Below are positions 1 through 8,310 of a stretch of DNA of 64,000 nt, in pieces. Position 1 is the stretch's first letter, and each line of letters opens with the position of its first letter. The DNA is from Cohnella terricola. GTDB taxonomy: Bacteria; Bacillota; Bacilli; Paenibacillales; Paenibacillaceae. The notes beneath the pieces were generated by a model. That model searched no databases. It worked only from the letters and a program-made list of their open reading frames with translations, and had not been told where the DNA came from. A program made the translations under genes and the position numbers. The stretch spans positions 248,001 to 312,000 of the forward strand of contig NZ_VNJJ01000001.1 of assembly GCF_007786475.1 (NCBI RefSeq), written 5' to 3'.

Positions 1-1
1 C

Positions 2-145
2 CCTTCCGGCTGTGCATTCCATACCCGCTGCCCCTATGCGATGGAGCTTTGCTCGAAGGTTATGCCTCGGATGGTGGAGAGAGAACGCGGGCACGTTGTC
101 GCCTGTCACCTAGATCAAACCGGAAATGAGGCGATTCGTTGCTAG
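2..145 (+). CDS. Oligopeptide/dipeptide ABC transporter ATPase, C-terminal fragment
   Basis: This is the last 47 codons of a gene cut by the left edge of the window. The readable peptide contains [14 protein letters not shown], the cysteine-rich tail that follows the nucleotide-binding domain in DppD/DppF and OppD/OppF ATPases (oligo_HPY region). The Walker motifs lie outside the window. The stop at 143-145 overlaps the start of the next permease, so the three genes form one operon encoding the ATP-driven import of peptides or a related solute. D-type and F-type ATPases cannot be told apart from the tail alone. Confidence 0.8.
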   Translation, partial: PSGCAFHTRCPYAMELCSKVMPRMVERERGHVVACHLDQTGNEAIRC

Positions 146-1143
146 CATATACCTTGCGCCGAGTGGCTATGCTCGTTCCCGTTCTTCTCGGCATGTCTAT
201 TATCGTGTTTATGATCATTCATGCGATACCCGGCGATCCGGCTGTCATCATCCTCGGCCAGAAAGCGACTCCTGAGGCTATAGCCGAGCTTCATGCCAGC
301 CTTGGCTTGAACGACCCATGGTATGTTCAATATTTCAGTTATTTGAAGAACATTGCTGGAGGAGATCTTGGAACGTCTATACAGACCAAGACGGCAATCT
401 CGAAAGAGATTGGCCCCTATCTGGCGGCAACCTTCGAGCTGACCGTATTCAGCATGTTGTTTGCCATCTTTATCGGGGTTAATGCGGGCATCCTATCCGC
501 CTGGCGTCGAAACTCCTGGTTCGATTACACCGCCATGCTGATCGCTCTGATCGGCGTGTCCATGCCCGTGTTCTGGCTGGGTCTGATGGAGCAATGGTTG
601 TTCGCCCAGCACCTTAACTGGCTTCCGTCTATCGGCAGGGTGAATGCCCGCGATCCGGTGGAATCGATTAGCGGCTTCTACGTGTTGGATACGATTCTGG
701 CGCGTCGGTTCGATCAGCTTGAAGACGTCTTTAAGCACCTTGTGCTGCCGGGAATCGCCATGGGGACTGTTCCGATGGCGATCATAGCTCGGATTACCAG
801 AGCCGGGATGTCGGAGGCTATGGCCTCCGAATATATAAGAACGGCGCGCTCCAAAGGCGTGCATGAATTTATGGTGGTATACAAGCATGCATTGAAGAAT
901 GCTTTTATCCCGATCCTTACCGTAATTGGACTGCAAACAGGAATGCTTCTGGGCGGAGCCGTGCTCACGGAGACGATCTTTGGTTGGCCGGGCATTGGAC
1001 GTTATCTCTATTCGGCCATCAGCGCCCGCGATTATCCTGTCATTCAGTCCGGCATTCTAGTCATCGCCGTCATCTTTGTATGCATCAATCTTGTAGTAGA
1101 TCTTCTATATGCTTACTTCGATCCGCGGATCAAGCACCGATAA
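139..1143 (+). CDS. DppB/OppB-like ABC transporter permease
   Basis: A 334-residue integral membrane protein that would form half of the membrane channel of a peptide-type (or nickel-type) ABC importer. The N-terminus is the canonical permease-B start with a first membrane helix at about residues 9-29, and the cytoplasmic coupling loop near residues 220-250 carries the expected [10 protein letters not shown] motif. The C-terminus ends in the family-typical DPRIK. The start is TTG at 139, overlapping the upstream ATPase by 7 bases. No binding protein is visible here; it probably lies left of the window. The substrate is not readable from the sequence. Confidence 0.88.
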   Translation: MLAYTLRRVAMLVPVLLGMSIIVFMIIHAIPGDPAVIILGQKATPEAIAELHASLGLNDPWYVQYFSYLKNIAGGDLGTSIQTKTAISKEIGPYLAATFELTVFSMLFAIFIGVNAGILSAWRRNSWFDYTAMLIALIGVSMPVFWLGLMEQWLFAQHLNWLPSIGRVNARDPVESISGFYVLDTILARRFDQLEDVFKHLVLPGIAMGTVPMAIIARITRAGMSEAMASEYIRTARSKGVHEFMVVYKHALKNAFIPILTVIGLQTGMLLGGAVLTETIFGWPGIGRYLYSAISARDYPVIQSGILVIAVIFVCINLVVDLLYAYFDPRIKHR

Positions 1144-1158
1144 GGAGAATAAAGGCCG

Positions 1159-2055
1159 ATGATGGAGAAAAAGAAGAGTTCCTATGAAATTCAAGCTGCG
1201 GAGGAGGGAACAATCTTGCCTTTGCATTCGTTATGGCGAGGGCTGAGAGCCAACAAGCTGGCGATGGCAGGGTTGACCGTGCTTGTCTTTTTTATCGCAA
1301 TTGCGATCTTCGCTCCTCTTATTACTCCTTACGCATACGATCAAGGGGATCTTCTAAACACGAACCGACCTCCGTCCTATAAGCATTGGTTCGGAACGGA
1401 TTACGGCGGAAGGGATATCTATACCCGTATTGTATATGGAGCGCGTCTCTCACTCTGGGTCGGACTTGCGTCCGTTCTCATTTCTGTTAGTGTCGGCTCG
1501 GTGATGGGGCTGTTGGCCGGCTATTACGGCAGATGGATCGATATGCTCAATTCTCGATTGTTCGACATCCTGCTAGCTTTTCCAAGCATCTTGCTAGCAA
1601 TTGCTATCGTGGCAATGCTGGGACCGTCCTTGCAGAACGCGCTGCTATCGATCGCCATTGTTAATGTGCCGACGTTCGGCCGTTTGATCCGCTCCAAGGT
1701 GGTGAGCCTCAAAGAAGAGGATTTCATTCTGGCGGCTAAGTCCATCGGGATGAAGGATCGGCGGATATTATTCCTGCATATTTTGCCTAACTGCTTGACC
1801 CCGATCATCGTTACCGGCACGATGGCTATTGGAACGGCGATTCTGGAGGCGGCTGCGCTGGGATTTCTCGGAATGGGTGCGCAGCCGCCGCAGCCTGAAT
1901 GGGGCAAGATGCTCGCGGACTCCAAAGACTATCTCTTGAAGGCGCCATGGACGGTGCTGTTTCCAGGCTTGTCCATCATGCTTGCCGTTATCGGGTTCAA
2001 CTTGGTTGGCGACGGGCTGAGAGATATTAGCGATCCGAGAATGAAGAGAGGATAG
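1159..2055 (+). CDS. DppC/OppC-like ABC transporter permease
   Basis: A 298-residue second permease that pairs with the one at 139-1143. It has the N-terminal OppC_N helix (LAMAGLTVLVFF, about residue 34), the periplasmic HWFGTDYGGRDIYTR motif typical of DppC/NikC proteins, and an EEDFILAAKSIGMKDRRIL coupling loop. It is preceded by AAGGAG at 1142-1147. Two adjacent ATGs (1159 and 1162) are possible starts. A hairpin terminator follows at 2084-2127, so this is the last gene of the operon. Confidence 0.9.
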   Translation: MMEKKKSSYEIQAAEEGTILPLHSLWRGLRANKLAMAGLTVLVFFIAIAIFAPLITPYAYDQGDLLNTNRPPSYKHWFGTDYGGRDIYTRIVYGARLSLWVGLASVLISVSVGSVMGLLAGYYGRWIDMLNSRLFDILLAFPSILLAIAIVAMLGPSLQNALLSIAIVNVPTFGRLIRSKVVSLKEEDFILAAKSIGMKDRRILFLHILPNCLTPIIVTGTMAIGTAILEAAALGFLGMGAQPPQPEWGKMLADSKDYLLKAPWTVLFPGLSIMLAVIGFNLVGDGLRDISDPRMKRG

Positions 2056-2083
2056 ATTGTCTCAAAAATGATACGAAGCTTAG

Positions 2084-2127
2084 CGGCCTTTGTCCTGTAT
2101 TCCATGGGACTGAGGCCGTTTATTTTT
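2084..2127 (+). terminator. Rho-independent terminator of the dpp-like operon
   Basis: CGGCCT (2084-2089) pairs with AGGCCG (2113-2118). An inner GTCC/GGAC stem sits inside it, and the run TTTATTTTT follows. It separates the peptide-type permeases from the methionine-type operon. Confidence 0.75.
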
Positions 2128-2177
2128 GCCTGCAATCTTTCGTAATTGAAAAAATGAATTTAATCGACAAACTAGCA

Positions 2178-2206
2178 TTGACAGTTCCTATGAACGTCGT
2201 TACAAT
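2178..2206 (+). promoter_or_regulatory. SigA-type promoter of the metNIQ-luxS-mtnN operon
   Basis: TTGACA at 2178-2183 and TACAAT at 2201-2206 are separated by exactly 17 bases, close to the SigA consensus. Transcription should start near 2213, leaving a leader of only about 80 bases. That leader is too short for a SAM (S-box) or T-box riboswitch and I see no such structure. Any sulfur control is therefore probably by a protein regulator. Confidence 0.75.
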
Positions 2207-2292
2207 AAAATCTATTATTTCTATCAAAAAACTAGGAATTAAAAATGACGAGTTTTTCCAAGCGTAGAGGCGCAGGTTTGGAGGATCGGTGT

Positions 2293-3381
2293 ATGTCAGA
2301 AGAAGCGAGCTTCATCCAATTGAAGCAGGTGACGAAAAGTTTCCATAAAGACTCGCGTGCTATCGAAGTGTTGAAGGACGTAAACCTTGAGGTGGACCAG
2401 GGCGATATCTTCGGCATTATCGGTTACAGCGGTGCCGGCAAATCAACCTTGATTCGCTGTATTAACGGGATCGAAAGCTTGACGAGCGGCGAAGTGATTC
2501 TGGATAAGCAGGTCGTCAGCAACCTGAGGGGCGAAGAACTGCGACGATTCCGCAGGCAGGTCGGCATGATTTTTCAACAATTCAACCTGATGCCTTCCCG
2601 TACCGTTTTCGGCAATATCGCGTTGGCGCTCCGAAAAAGCGGATTAAGCAAACCGCAAAAAGAACAACGTATCATGGAATTGCTTAAGCTGGTGGATATT
2701 GAGGACAAACGCGACGCCTATCCGTCGCAATTGAGCGGCGGACAAAAGCAGCGCGTTGCGATTGCGCGGGCTCTGGCCAATCATCCAAAGGTATTGCTTT
2801 GCGACGAAGCGACCAGCGCGCTTGATCCGCAGACGACCAAATCCATCCTGCGATTTTTGAAAGATCTGAACCAGAAGCTAGGCATTACGATTGTTATGAT
2901 CACCCATGAGATGGGGGTCGTGAAGGAAATTTGCAACAAAGTGGCGATCATTGACCAAGGAGTCATCCTGGAGCAAGGGGATGTGTTCACGGTTTTCTCC
3001 AATCCAAGAGAGCCGTTAACGAGAACATTTCTGGAAACTACGTCCAATCTCAGCAAAGTAAACGAGTTGATTCGCATAAATGCACCGTTGGTGCAGCTGA
3101 ACGAGGGCCAGATTATCGTGAAGTTGACCTATACCAAAACAACGGTCTCGGAGGCGCTGATCTCTGAGATTTCCAGAAGATTCTATGTGGATGTTAATAT
3201 CATTGCCAGCGATATTGAGATTGTGAATGATATGCTGCTCGGCGGGCTTGTTGCGATTCTGAGCGGGGAACCCGCCAGCATTGAGCAAACGCTCGGTTAT
3301 CTGCAAGAGAAAAACGTTTCGGCGGAGGTGATCAAGGATGCTCGATCAAGTCATCAAGAAATTTCTGCCGAATGTGTCTAA
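2293..3381 (+). CDS. metN: MetN-like ABC transporter ATPase with NIL domain
   Basis: A 362-residue ATPase that would power uptake of methionine or a related amino acid derivative. Walker A (GYSGAGKST, about residues 44-52), the signature LSGGQKQR, Walker B ending LLCDEATSALD and the ITHEM switch histidine are all present. The last ~75 residues have the NIL-domain character that senses substrate in MetN proteins. The ATG at 2293 has GGAGG at 2279-2283 just upstream and is preferred over an ATG at 2245 that lacks a Shine-Dalgarno. The gene overlaps metI by 44 bases. The specificity is inferred from the family. Confidence 0.88.
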   Translation: MSEEASFIQLKQVTKSFHKDSRAIEVLKDVNLEVDQGDIFGIIGYSGAGKSTLIRCINGIESLTSGEVILDKQVVSNLRGEELRRFRRQVGMIFQQFNLMPSRTVFGNIALALRKSGLSKPQKEQRIMELLKLVDIEDKRDAYPSQLSGGQKQRVAIARALANHPKVLLCDEATSALDPQTTKSILRFLKDLNQKLGITIVMITHEMGVVKEICNKVAIIDQGVILEQGDVFTVFSNPREPLTRTFLETTSNLSKVNELIRINAPLVQLNEGQIIVKLTYTKTTVSEALISEISRRFYVDVNIIASDIEIVNDMLLGGLVAILSGEPASIEQTLGYLQEKNVSAEVIKDARSSHQEISAECV

Positions 3382-4024
3382 GGTGTCTGATGTTTTTTAC
3401 GAATCGATTCTTGAAACTTTGAAAATGTTCGCGATCGCAGGTTCCATTTCGTTTCTGCTCGGTTTGTTTTTCGGTATCGTTTTGCTGGTTTGCAAACCCG
3501 GCGGCATTCTGGAAAACAAATGGATCTACAACTTATTGGATAAGATCATCAATGTACTGCGCTCCATTCCTTTTATCATTATGATCGCCGCGCTTATTCC
3601 GTTAACCCGCCTGGTGGTGGGTACGGCAATCGGCACGACAGGCGCCATTTTCCCGCTTGTCGTCGGCATCACGCCCTTCTTCTCCCGCCAGATCGAATCC
3701 GCGCTCAGCGGCGTCGATCCGGGCTTAGTGGAATCGGGAAAGGCGATGGGCATGAGCGCGTTTGGATTAATCATTCATGTTTATTTGAAAGAAAGCATTC
3801 CGGCCATCGTGCGAGCTACTACCATTACCAGCGTGAACTTGATCGGCTTGTCCGCTATTGTCGGAGTAGTAGGCGGCGGAGGCATTGGTAACTTCGCGAT
3901 CATGTACGGTTATCAGCGCAGTCAGGTTGATGCCACCTATGTTTCGGTCATCGCCTTGCTCATCATCGTGAGCATGATCGAACTGCTGGGGAAACGTGTT
4001 CTACGAAATACCAAATATTATTAA
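3338..4024 (+). CDS. metI: MetI-like ABC transporter permease
   Basis: A 228-residue membrane protein, the usual length for MetI, with five predicted membrane helices. The coupling loop has GLVESGKAMGMSAFGLI, and the typical GGGGIGNFAI motif of MetI permeases lies near residue 187. Its ribosome binding site GGAGGTGATC (3324-3333) matches the 16S anti-SD very well and lies inside the end of metN, so the two are translationally linked. It is the membrane partner of the flanking ATPase and binding lipoprotein. Confidence 0.9.
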   Translation: MLDQVIKKFLPNVSKVSDVFYESILETLKMFAIAGSISFLLGLFFGIVLLVCKPGGILENKWIYNLLDKIINVLRSIPFIIMIAALIPLTRLVVGTAIGTTGAIFPLVVGITPFFSRQIESALSGVDPGLVESGKAMGMSAFGLIIHVYLKESIPAIVRATTITSVNLIGLSAIVGVVGGGGIGNFAIMYGYQRSQVDATYVSVIALLIIVSMIELLGKRVLRNTKYY

Positions 4025-4049
4025 ATCAATTCGAGGGAGAGAAACAATC

Positions 4050-4886
4050 ATGAAAATCAGACTATGGGTTAGCGCATTTTTGGTACTTGCTATATTCTTG
4101 GCAGGCTGCTCCAACAAAAAGGACGGAGATGCTACCGTTGTCAAGATTGGGGTTGTAGGCGAGCCGCAAAAAGTCATTTGGGATGCCGTGAAGAAAAACC
4201 TGGCTGCAGACGGCGATAAAATCGAGCTGTCGTTCATCTCCTTTACGGACGGCATTATTGCCAATCAGGCATTGAAGGATAAAGAGCTGGATTTCACCCT
4301 GTTCCAGCACTATGCTTTCCTCAATCAAGAAATCGCGGACAAAGGTTATGACTTCGCGGTCATTGGCGAAGCTTTGGTAGCGCCGCTTAGCGTGTATTCC
4401 AAAAAAATTACGGATATCAACCAAATTAAAGATGGCGATAGCATTGCCATTCCAAACAATACGACCAATGCAGGACGTGCGCTTAAAGTACTGGAGCGAG
4501 CCGGCTTGATCGAGGTCGACGCTAGCAAAGGCTACTTGCCAACCGTGCAAGATATTACTGCCAACAAGCACAATCTGAAAATTAAAGAAGTCGATCCTGC
4601 GCTTATTCCGTCCTTGCTGCCCGATCTTGCCGCCGGCATTACCAACGCCGGGATTGCAATCGATAACGGACTGAGCCCGATTACGGATGCGATCTTTTCA
4701 ATTCCGGTCGATCCCAATGACGACAATATCAAGCCGTATATCAACATCTTTGTAGCAAGAGCGGCGGATAAAGACAATGAGACTTATTCGAAGATCGTAA
4801 AAGCATACCGTCAGGACAATGTTGCCAAGGCGATGCTCGACGAATATAAGGGGGCCTTGGTTCCTGCCTGGAATTATACAAAATAA
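4050..4886 (+). CDS. metQ: MetQ-like methionine-binding lipoprotein
   Basis: A 278-residue binding protein anchored outside the membrane. The signal peptide ends in the lipobox LAGC with the acylated cysteine at residue 20. The mature part starts with VVKIGVVGEPQ and later has FFQHYAFL-like (LFQHYAFL) and PNNTTNAGRALKVLERAG, typical of the NlpA/MetQ family. The start at 4050 has GAGGGAGAG just upstream; a longer reading from 3996 would bury the signal peptide. With 2293-4024 it completes a MetNIQ importer. Some NlpA-family members bind other sulfur amino acids or dipeptides. Confidence 0.88.
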   Translation: MKIRLWVSAFLVLAIFLAGCSNKKDGDATVVKIGVVGEPQKVIWDAVKKNLAADGDKIELSFISFTDGIIANQALKDKELDFTLFQHYAFLNQEIADKGYDFAVIGEALVAPLSVYSKKITDINQIKDGDSIAIPNNTTNAGRALKVLERAGLIEVDASKGYLPTVQDITANKHNLKIKEVDPALIPSLLPDLAAGITNAGIAIDNGLSPITDAIFSIPVDPNDDNIKPYINIFVARAADKDNETYSKIVKAYRQDNVAKAMLDEYKGALVPAWNYTK

Positions 4887-4909
4887 GCCATTGGCAGGAG
4901 GGATGGCCC

Positions 4910-6130
4910 ATGAGCGCGCGGCCTATTGCAGACGAAATCAAGAAACATGCCGACTTGCTGCTCCAATGGCGGCGTTATCTGCACCAGCATCCGGAATTAT
5001 CTTTCAAAGAATTTGATACCGCCCGGTACATTGTGGAGCAGATCGAAGCGATGAACCTGCCTGTGACGATTACCCGGCCTACGCCGACAAGCATTGTTGT
5101 CCACCTCGTCGGCGCAAGCGACGGGCCGACCATCTTGCTGCGGGCCGATATCGATGCCCTCCCGATTCAGGAGGACACTGACCTGGCTTTCAAATCGGCC
5201 AAGGATGGCATTATGCATGCATGCGGACACGATGCGCATACCGCGATTTTGCTAGGGGTGTTGAACATTGTCGGGCAAAATGCCGAGCAGCTTAAAGGTA
5301 CGATCCGTTTCGTTTTCCAGGCTGCAGAGGAGGTCGGCGGAGGCGCTCGCGAGTTGATTCGTACAGGACTGCTCGAAGGTGTCGATCAAGCCTACGCCAT
5401 CCATGTCTCGCCTTCCATTCCTACAGGCCAATATGGAGTAGGTTATGGATCGCTCATGGCCGCCGGAGAAGCGTTTGACGTGGAAATATGGGGCAGCGGC
5501 GGCCATGCGGCCAAGCCGGAGGAAGCGAACGACCCGATCAATGTGGCTATTCAGGCGATTACGGCAGCGAAACAGTTGCTGGAACGCAAGACGGATCCGC
5601 TCAATCCCAAACTCATGTCCGTTACTTACTTCAACGCTGGTAAAAACAATAACGTCATCTCCGATCGGGCCAACTTCGGCGGAACTTTGCGAACACTGGA
5701 TGTCGATCTATTGCAGGAGGTCAAGTCGCACCTGGTTCAAACGTTAAAGCACGTGACTGCTTTGTACGGAGCGGACTTTCGAATCCGGTTTGAAACCGAT
5801 GGCTTGCCGCCGGGGGAGCCGCCGTCCCTGGCGTTGTTCAATCATGACGAGACGACTCGTATTGCGGCATCCGCCATCGCGAAAAATCTTGGCAAAGAAC
5901 GCATCACGACTGTCAAGCCGTCGTTGACCGGCGAAGATTTTGCTTTTATTTCTGCGATCGTACCTTCGACGATGGTGTTTGTAGGTGTCAGAAACGAAGC
6001 GCTGGACGCCGTATATCCGCTTCATCATCCGAAATTCCGAATCGATGAAGCCGCACTGGAATACGGTGTCGCTTATTTCCTCAGTCTCCTAGAAGAACTG
6101 ACCGTTTTGGAACGGCATGCAGAGGTCTAA
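4910..6130 (+). CDS. M20 family amidohydrolase (N-acyl amino acid hydrolase type)
   Basis: A 406-residue metal-dependent hydrolase of the M20D/AmhX-HipO group, which removes acyl groups from N-acyl amino acids. Visible metal-site motifs are HQHPELSF near residue 25, DIDALPIQED, the MHACGHDAH ligand stretch, QAAEEVGGGAREL with the catalytic glutamate, and SLTGEDFAF near the C-terminus. A GGAGGG ribosome binding site precedes the ATG. It sits between metQ and luxS in one operon, so it probably deacylates an imported N-acyl methionine or related compound; that substrate is inference. Confidence 0.82.
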   Translation: MSARPIADEIKKHADLLLQWRRYLHQHPELSFKEFDTARYIVEQIEAMNLPVTITRPTPTSIVVHLVGASDGPTILLRADIDALPIQEDTDLAFKSAKDGIMHACGHDAHTAILLGVLNIVGQNAEQLKGTIRFVFQAAEEVGGGARELIRTGLLEGVDQAYAIHVSPSIPTGQYGVGYGSLMAAGEAFDVEIWGSGGHAAKPEEANDPINVAIQAITAAKQLLERKTDPLNPKLMSVTYFNAGKNNNVISDRANFGGTLRTLDVDLLQEVKSHLVQTLKHVTALYGADFRIRFETDGLPPGEPPSLALFNHDETTRIAASAIAKNLGKERITTVKPSLTGEDFAFISAIVPSTMVFVGVRNEALDAVYPLHHPKFRIDEAALEYGVAYFLSLLEELTVLERHAEV

Positions 6131-6157
6131 TAAACTAACAGAAAAGAGATGTTCATT

Positions 6158-6619
6158 ATGGCAGAAATCGAAAGCTTTCAATTAGATCACAACATCGTCA
6201 AAGCTCCTTATGTCCGCGTAGCGGGATTGGAGCATGACGAGAAGGGAAGCACCGTACAGAAATACGATTTGCGCTTCCTGCAGCCGAATAAGGATGCGTT
6301 GCCGACAGCAGCGGTTCATACGCTGGAACATTTGCTCGCTACTTATTTGCGAGATGAAATCAATGGCGTAATCGACATTTCCCCAATGGGTTGCAGAACG
6401 GGATTTTACTTGATTTTATGGAACGAGCATCCGCCGGAAGAAATCGCCTCCGCGCTTGAAAGAACGTTGAAACGCATCCTAGAAACCACCGAGGTTCCCG
6501 CGGTCACTGCCTTGCAATGCGGCAATTATAAAGACCATTCGCTGTTCTCCGCGCAGGAATATGCCCGAATCGTGCTGGAAGCCGGTATTAGCCGCGACGC
6601 CTTCGAGCGCGTACTGTAA
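6158..6619 (+). CDS. luxS: S-ribosylhomocysteine lyase LuxS
   Basis: A 153-residue LuxS, which splits S-ribosylhomocysteine to homocysteine and the autoinducer-2 precursor DPD. The HTLEHLL motif supplies two zinc histidines and the catalytic glutamate, PMGC gives the catalytic cysteine, and QCGNY the third zinc ligand. The N-terminus ESFQLDHNIVKAPYVR is family-typical. The ATG at 6158 is preferred because AAAAGAG (6142-6148) abuts the earlier ATG at 6149 too closely. It lies with the nucleosidase that makes its substrate (7424-8131) and a methionine importer. Confidence 0.95.
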   Translation: MAEIESFQLDHNIVKAPYVRVAGLEHDEKGSTVQKYDLRFLQPNKDALPTAAVHTLEHLLATYLRDEINGVIDISPMGCRTGFYLILWNEHPPEEIASALERTLKRILETTEVPAVTALQCGNYKDHSLFSAQEYARIVLEAGISRDAFERVL

Positions 6620-6624
6620 TCGCA

Positions 6625-7395
6625 ATGATTGCGATTGATTTGTCAAACCGGTTGGCTGTCGTAACCGGCGGACGCTCGGGAATCGGCAAGGGCGTCGTCG
6701 AGCAGCTTCTGAAAGCAGGGGCTACGGTGATTTCGGCAGATATTACGATTGAGCAGGAATACGAGCCAGCCGGGGCACGGTTGATCGAAACGAGACTCGA
6801 CTTGTCCCGATCGGCCGATGTGGAACGCTGGGTATCGGTTGTGACTGCCGAAGCAGGCGTCCCTGACATCGTGGTCAACTGCGCCGGAACCTCTACGATG
6901 GATTATGTCATCGATAGCTCGCTTGCGGATTGGGAAAAAGTTTTTTCGATCAATACGACTGGGCTGTATTTAACTTCCAAACTATTCGCGAAAGCGATGG
7001 TCGAAGCCCAAAAGCCGGGCCGAATCATCCAGATTGCTTCTCAAGCCGGGAAAAACGGCTATCGGGCGATGGGCGCATATTGCGCCTCCAAGCATGCCGT
7101 TCTCGGGTTAACCAAAGTCATGGCCATCGAACTGGCCAAACATGGCATTCTGGTTAATGCGGTTTGTCCCGGCATCGTCGAAACGCCGATGAAGCATCGG
7201 GAACGCATTGAAGGCGGCGCCATCCGCGGCATGACGGCCCAGGAGATTTATGAAGAGGATTGTTCGCAAGTCCCGCTTGGCCGTACGGCGCAAGTGGAGG
7301 ATGTCGCGGGTGTTGTTCTATTCCTGACGAGCCAGCTGGCTTCATATATGACCGGCCAAGCGATCAACGTGACGGGTGGCATGACGATGCACTAG
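6625..7395 (+). CDS. Short-chain dehydrogenase/reductase
   Basis: A 256-residue classical SDR. It has the Rossmann cofactor motif TGGRSGIG near residue 16, the NCAG motif, a serine in QIASQAG and the catalytic YCASK near residue 152. It also has the PG motif after the active site and the C-terminal NVTGGMTMH. It starts 6 bases after luxS with no clear ribosome binding site, suggesting translational coupling. Its substrate is not readable. Being between luxS and mtnN, a role in handling DPD or a ribose-derived by-product is possible but unproven. Confidence 0.85.
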   Translation: MIAIDLSNRLAVVTGGRSGIGKGVVEQLLKAGATVISADITIEQEYEPAGARLIETRLDLSRSADVERWVSVVTAEAGVPDIVVNCAGTSTMDYVIDSSLADWEKVFSINTTGLYLTSKLFAKAMVEAQKPGRIIQIASQAGKNGYRAMGAYCASKHAVLGLTKVMAIELAKHGILVNAVCPGIVETPMKHRERIEGGAIRGMTAQEIYEEDCSQVPLGRTAQVEDVAGVVLFLTSQLASYMTGQAINVTGGMTMH

Positions 7396-7423
7396 ATCAT
7401 TACGCAAGGAGTTATAAACCAAC

Positions 7424-8131
7424 ATGAAGATAGCCTTTATTGCTGCGATGGCGCAAGAGATCGGTCCGCTGCGAGCCAAGGCGAGCCTGCTGAATAAGGT
7501 GCGGATTGGCAAAACGACCATTGAAGAAGCCGTATTGGACGAGCAACCATTGCTGTTGGTTGAAAGCGGGATCGGCAAGGTAAACGCCGCGGTCGCCACC
7601 ACGATTCTGATTGAAAGACACCGGCCCGAGCTGATCATTAATATCGGATCGGCCGGAGCTTTCGATCGGAAGCTGAACGTAGGCGACGTTGTTGTCGCTA
7701 CCGAATTTAAATACGGCGACGTAGATGCGACCAACTTCGGTTATGCCAAAGGACAGGTTCCCCAAATGCCGGCAGCCTATCCGTTGGCAGCCCGGTGGGT
7801 AGACTTCGTGCTTCACACGATTGCGAATCATAAGTTCTCCTACGCGGTCGATCATGGCTTGGTGCTGACGCTCGATTCCTTTATGAGCAGCCAGCGGCGA
7901 GTCGAGCAGACGCTGCATGATTTTCCGACCGTCAAGGTGTCCGATATGGAAGGGTTGGCTATCGTTCAGGCTGCCGATCAGTATGGCATTCCCGTTATCG
8001 GCATCAAAGCGGTGTCGGACCATGCAGGTGAAGAGGAAGGCTCTACCGCCAGCTTTACGGAAAATCTCCATTATGCGGCGGATACATCTTCGCATTTTGC
8101 AGAGCTTTTATTGCGCCAGTTGGCCTCATAA
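7424..8131 (+). CDS. mtnN: 5'-methylthioadenosine/S-adenosylhomocysteine nucleosidase
   Basis: A 235-residue nucleosidase that removes adenine from SAH and MTA and so makes the LuxS substrate. MAQEIGPL contains the catalytic Glu12, INIGSAGAF is the conserved nucleoside-binding turn, SDMEG has the substrate-binding glutamate and AVSDHAGEEE the catalytic aspartate. The GYxxGQxP region (GYAKGQVPQMP) is also typical. Length matches the family (about 230). The core is clearly Pfs-like, though the C-terminal third is somewhat divergent. It is the last gene before the terminator at 8151. Confidence 0.9.
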   Translation: MKIAFIAAMAQEIGPLRAKASLLNKVRIGKTTIEEAVLDEQPLLLVESGIGKVNAAVATTILIERHRPELIINIGSAGAFDRKLNVGDVVVATEFKYGDVDATNFGYAKGQVPQMPAAYPLAARWVDFVLHTIANHKFSYAVDHGLVLTLDSFMSSQRRVEQTLHDFPTVKVSDMEGLAIVQAADQYGIPVIGIKAVSDHAGEEEGSTASFTENLHYAADTSSHFAELLLRQLAS

Positions 8132-8150
8132 GCAGTTAATATGACAGGTT

Positions 8151-8187
8151 TCTGTTCGGCTTTTTCCCGGCCGAGCAGAATCCTTTT
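8151..8187 (+). terminator. Terminator after mtnN
   Basis: TCTGTTCGGC (8151-8160) pairs with GCCGAGCAGA (8170-8179) with one G-U pair, with a TTTTTCCCG loop and TCCTTTTC after it. The loop and stem resemble hairpins at 17945 and 47471. Confidence 0.75.
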
Positions 8188-8310
8188 CATTATTCAAAGA
8201 CTTTATCATCGAATGCCGATTACCCATCAGGAGCGTAAAAAGCCCTGTTCGGATAATCGGTACTTATTGTAATTATACTCAAATCTAGTATATACAGCGG
8301 GGGTTCTTCA

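Noticed and set aside
493-936. A 147-codon minus-strand open frame, and similar antisense frames elsewhere
   Set aside because: These mirror codon structure of real genes on the other strand and lack ribosome binding sites and known motifs.
2131-2292. Possible SAM (S-box) or T-box riboswitch before metN
   Set aside because: The leader after the mapped promoter is only about 80 bases, and no S-box or T-box conserved elements are visible.
2245-2292. ATG 2245 as the start of metN
   Set aside because: No Shine-Dalgarno, and it adds 16 residues not expected for MetN, whereas GGAGG fits ATG 2293.
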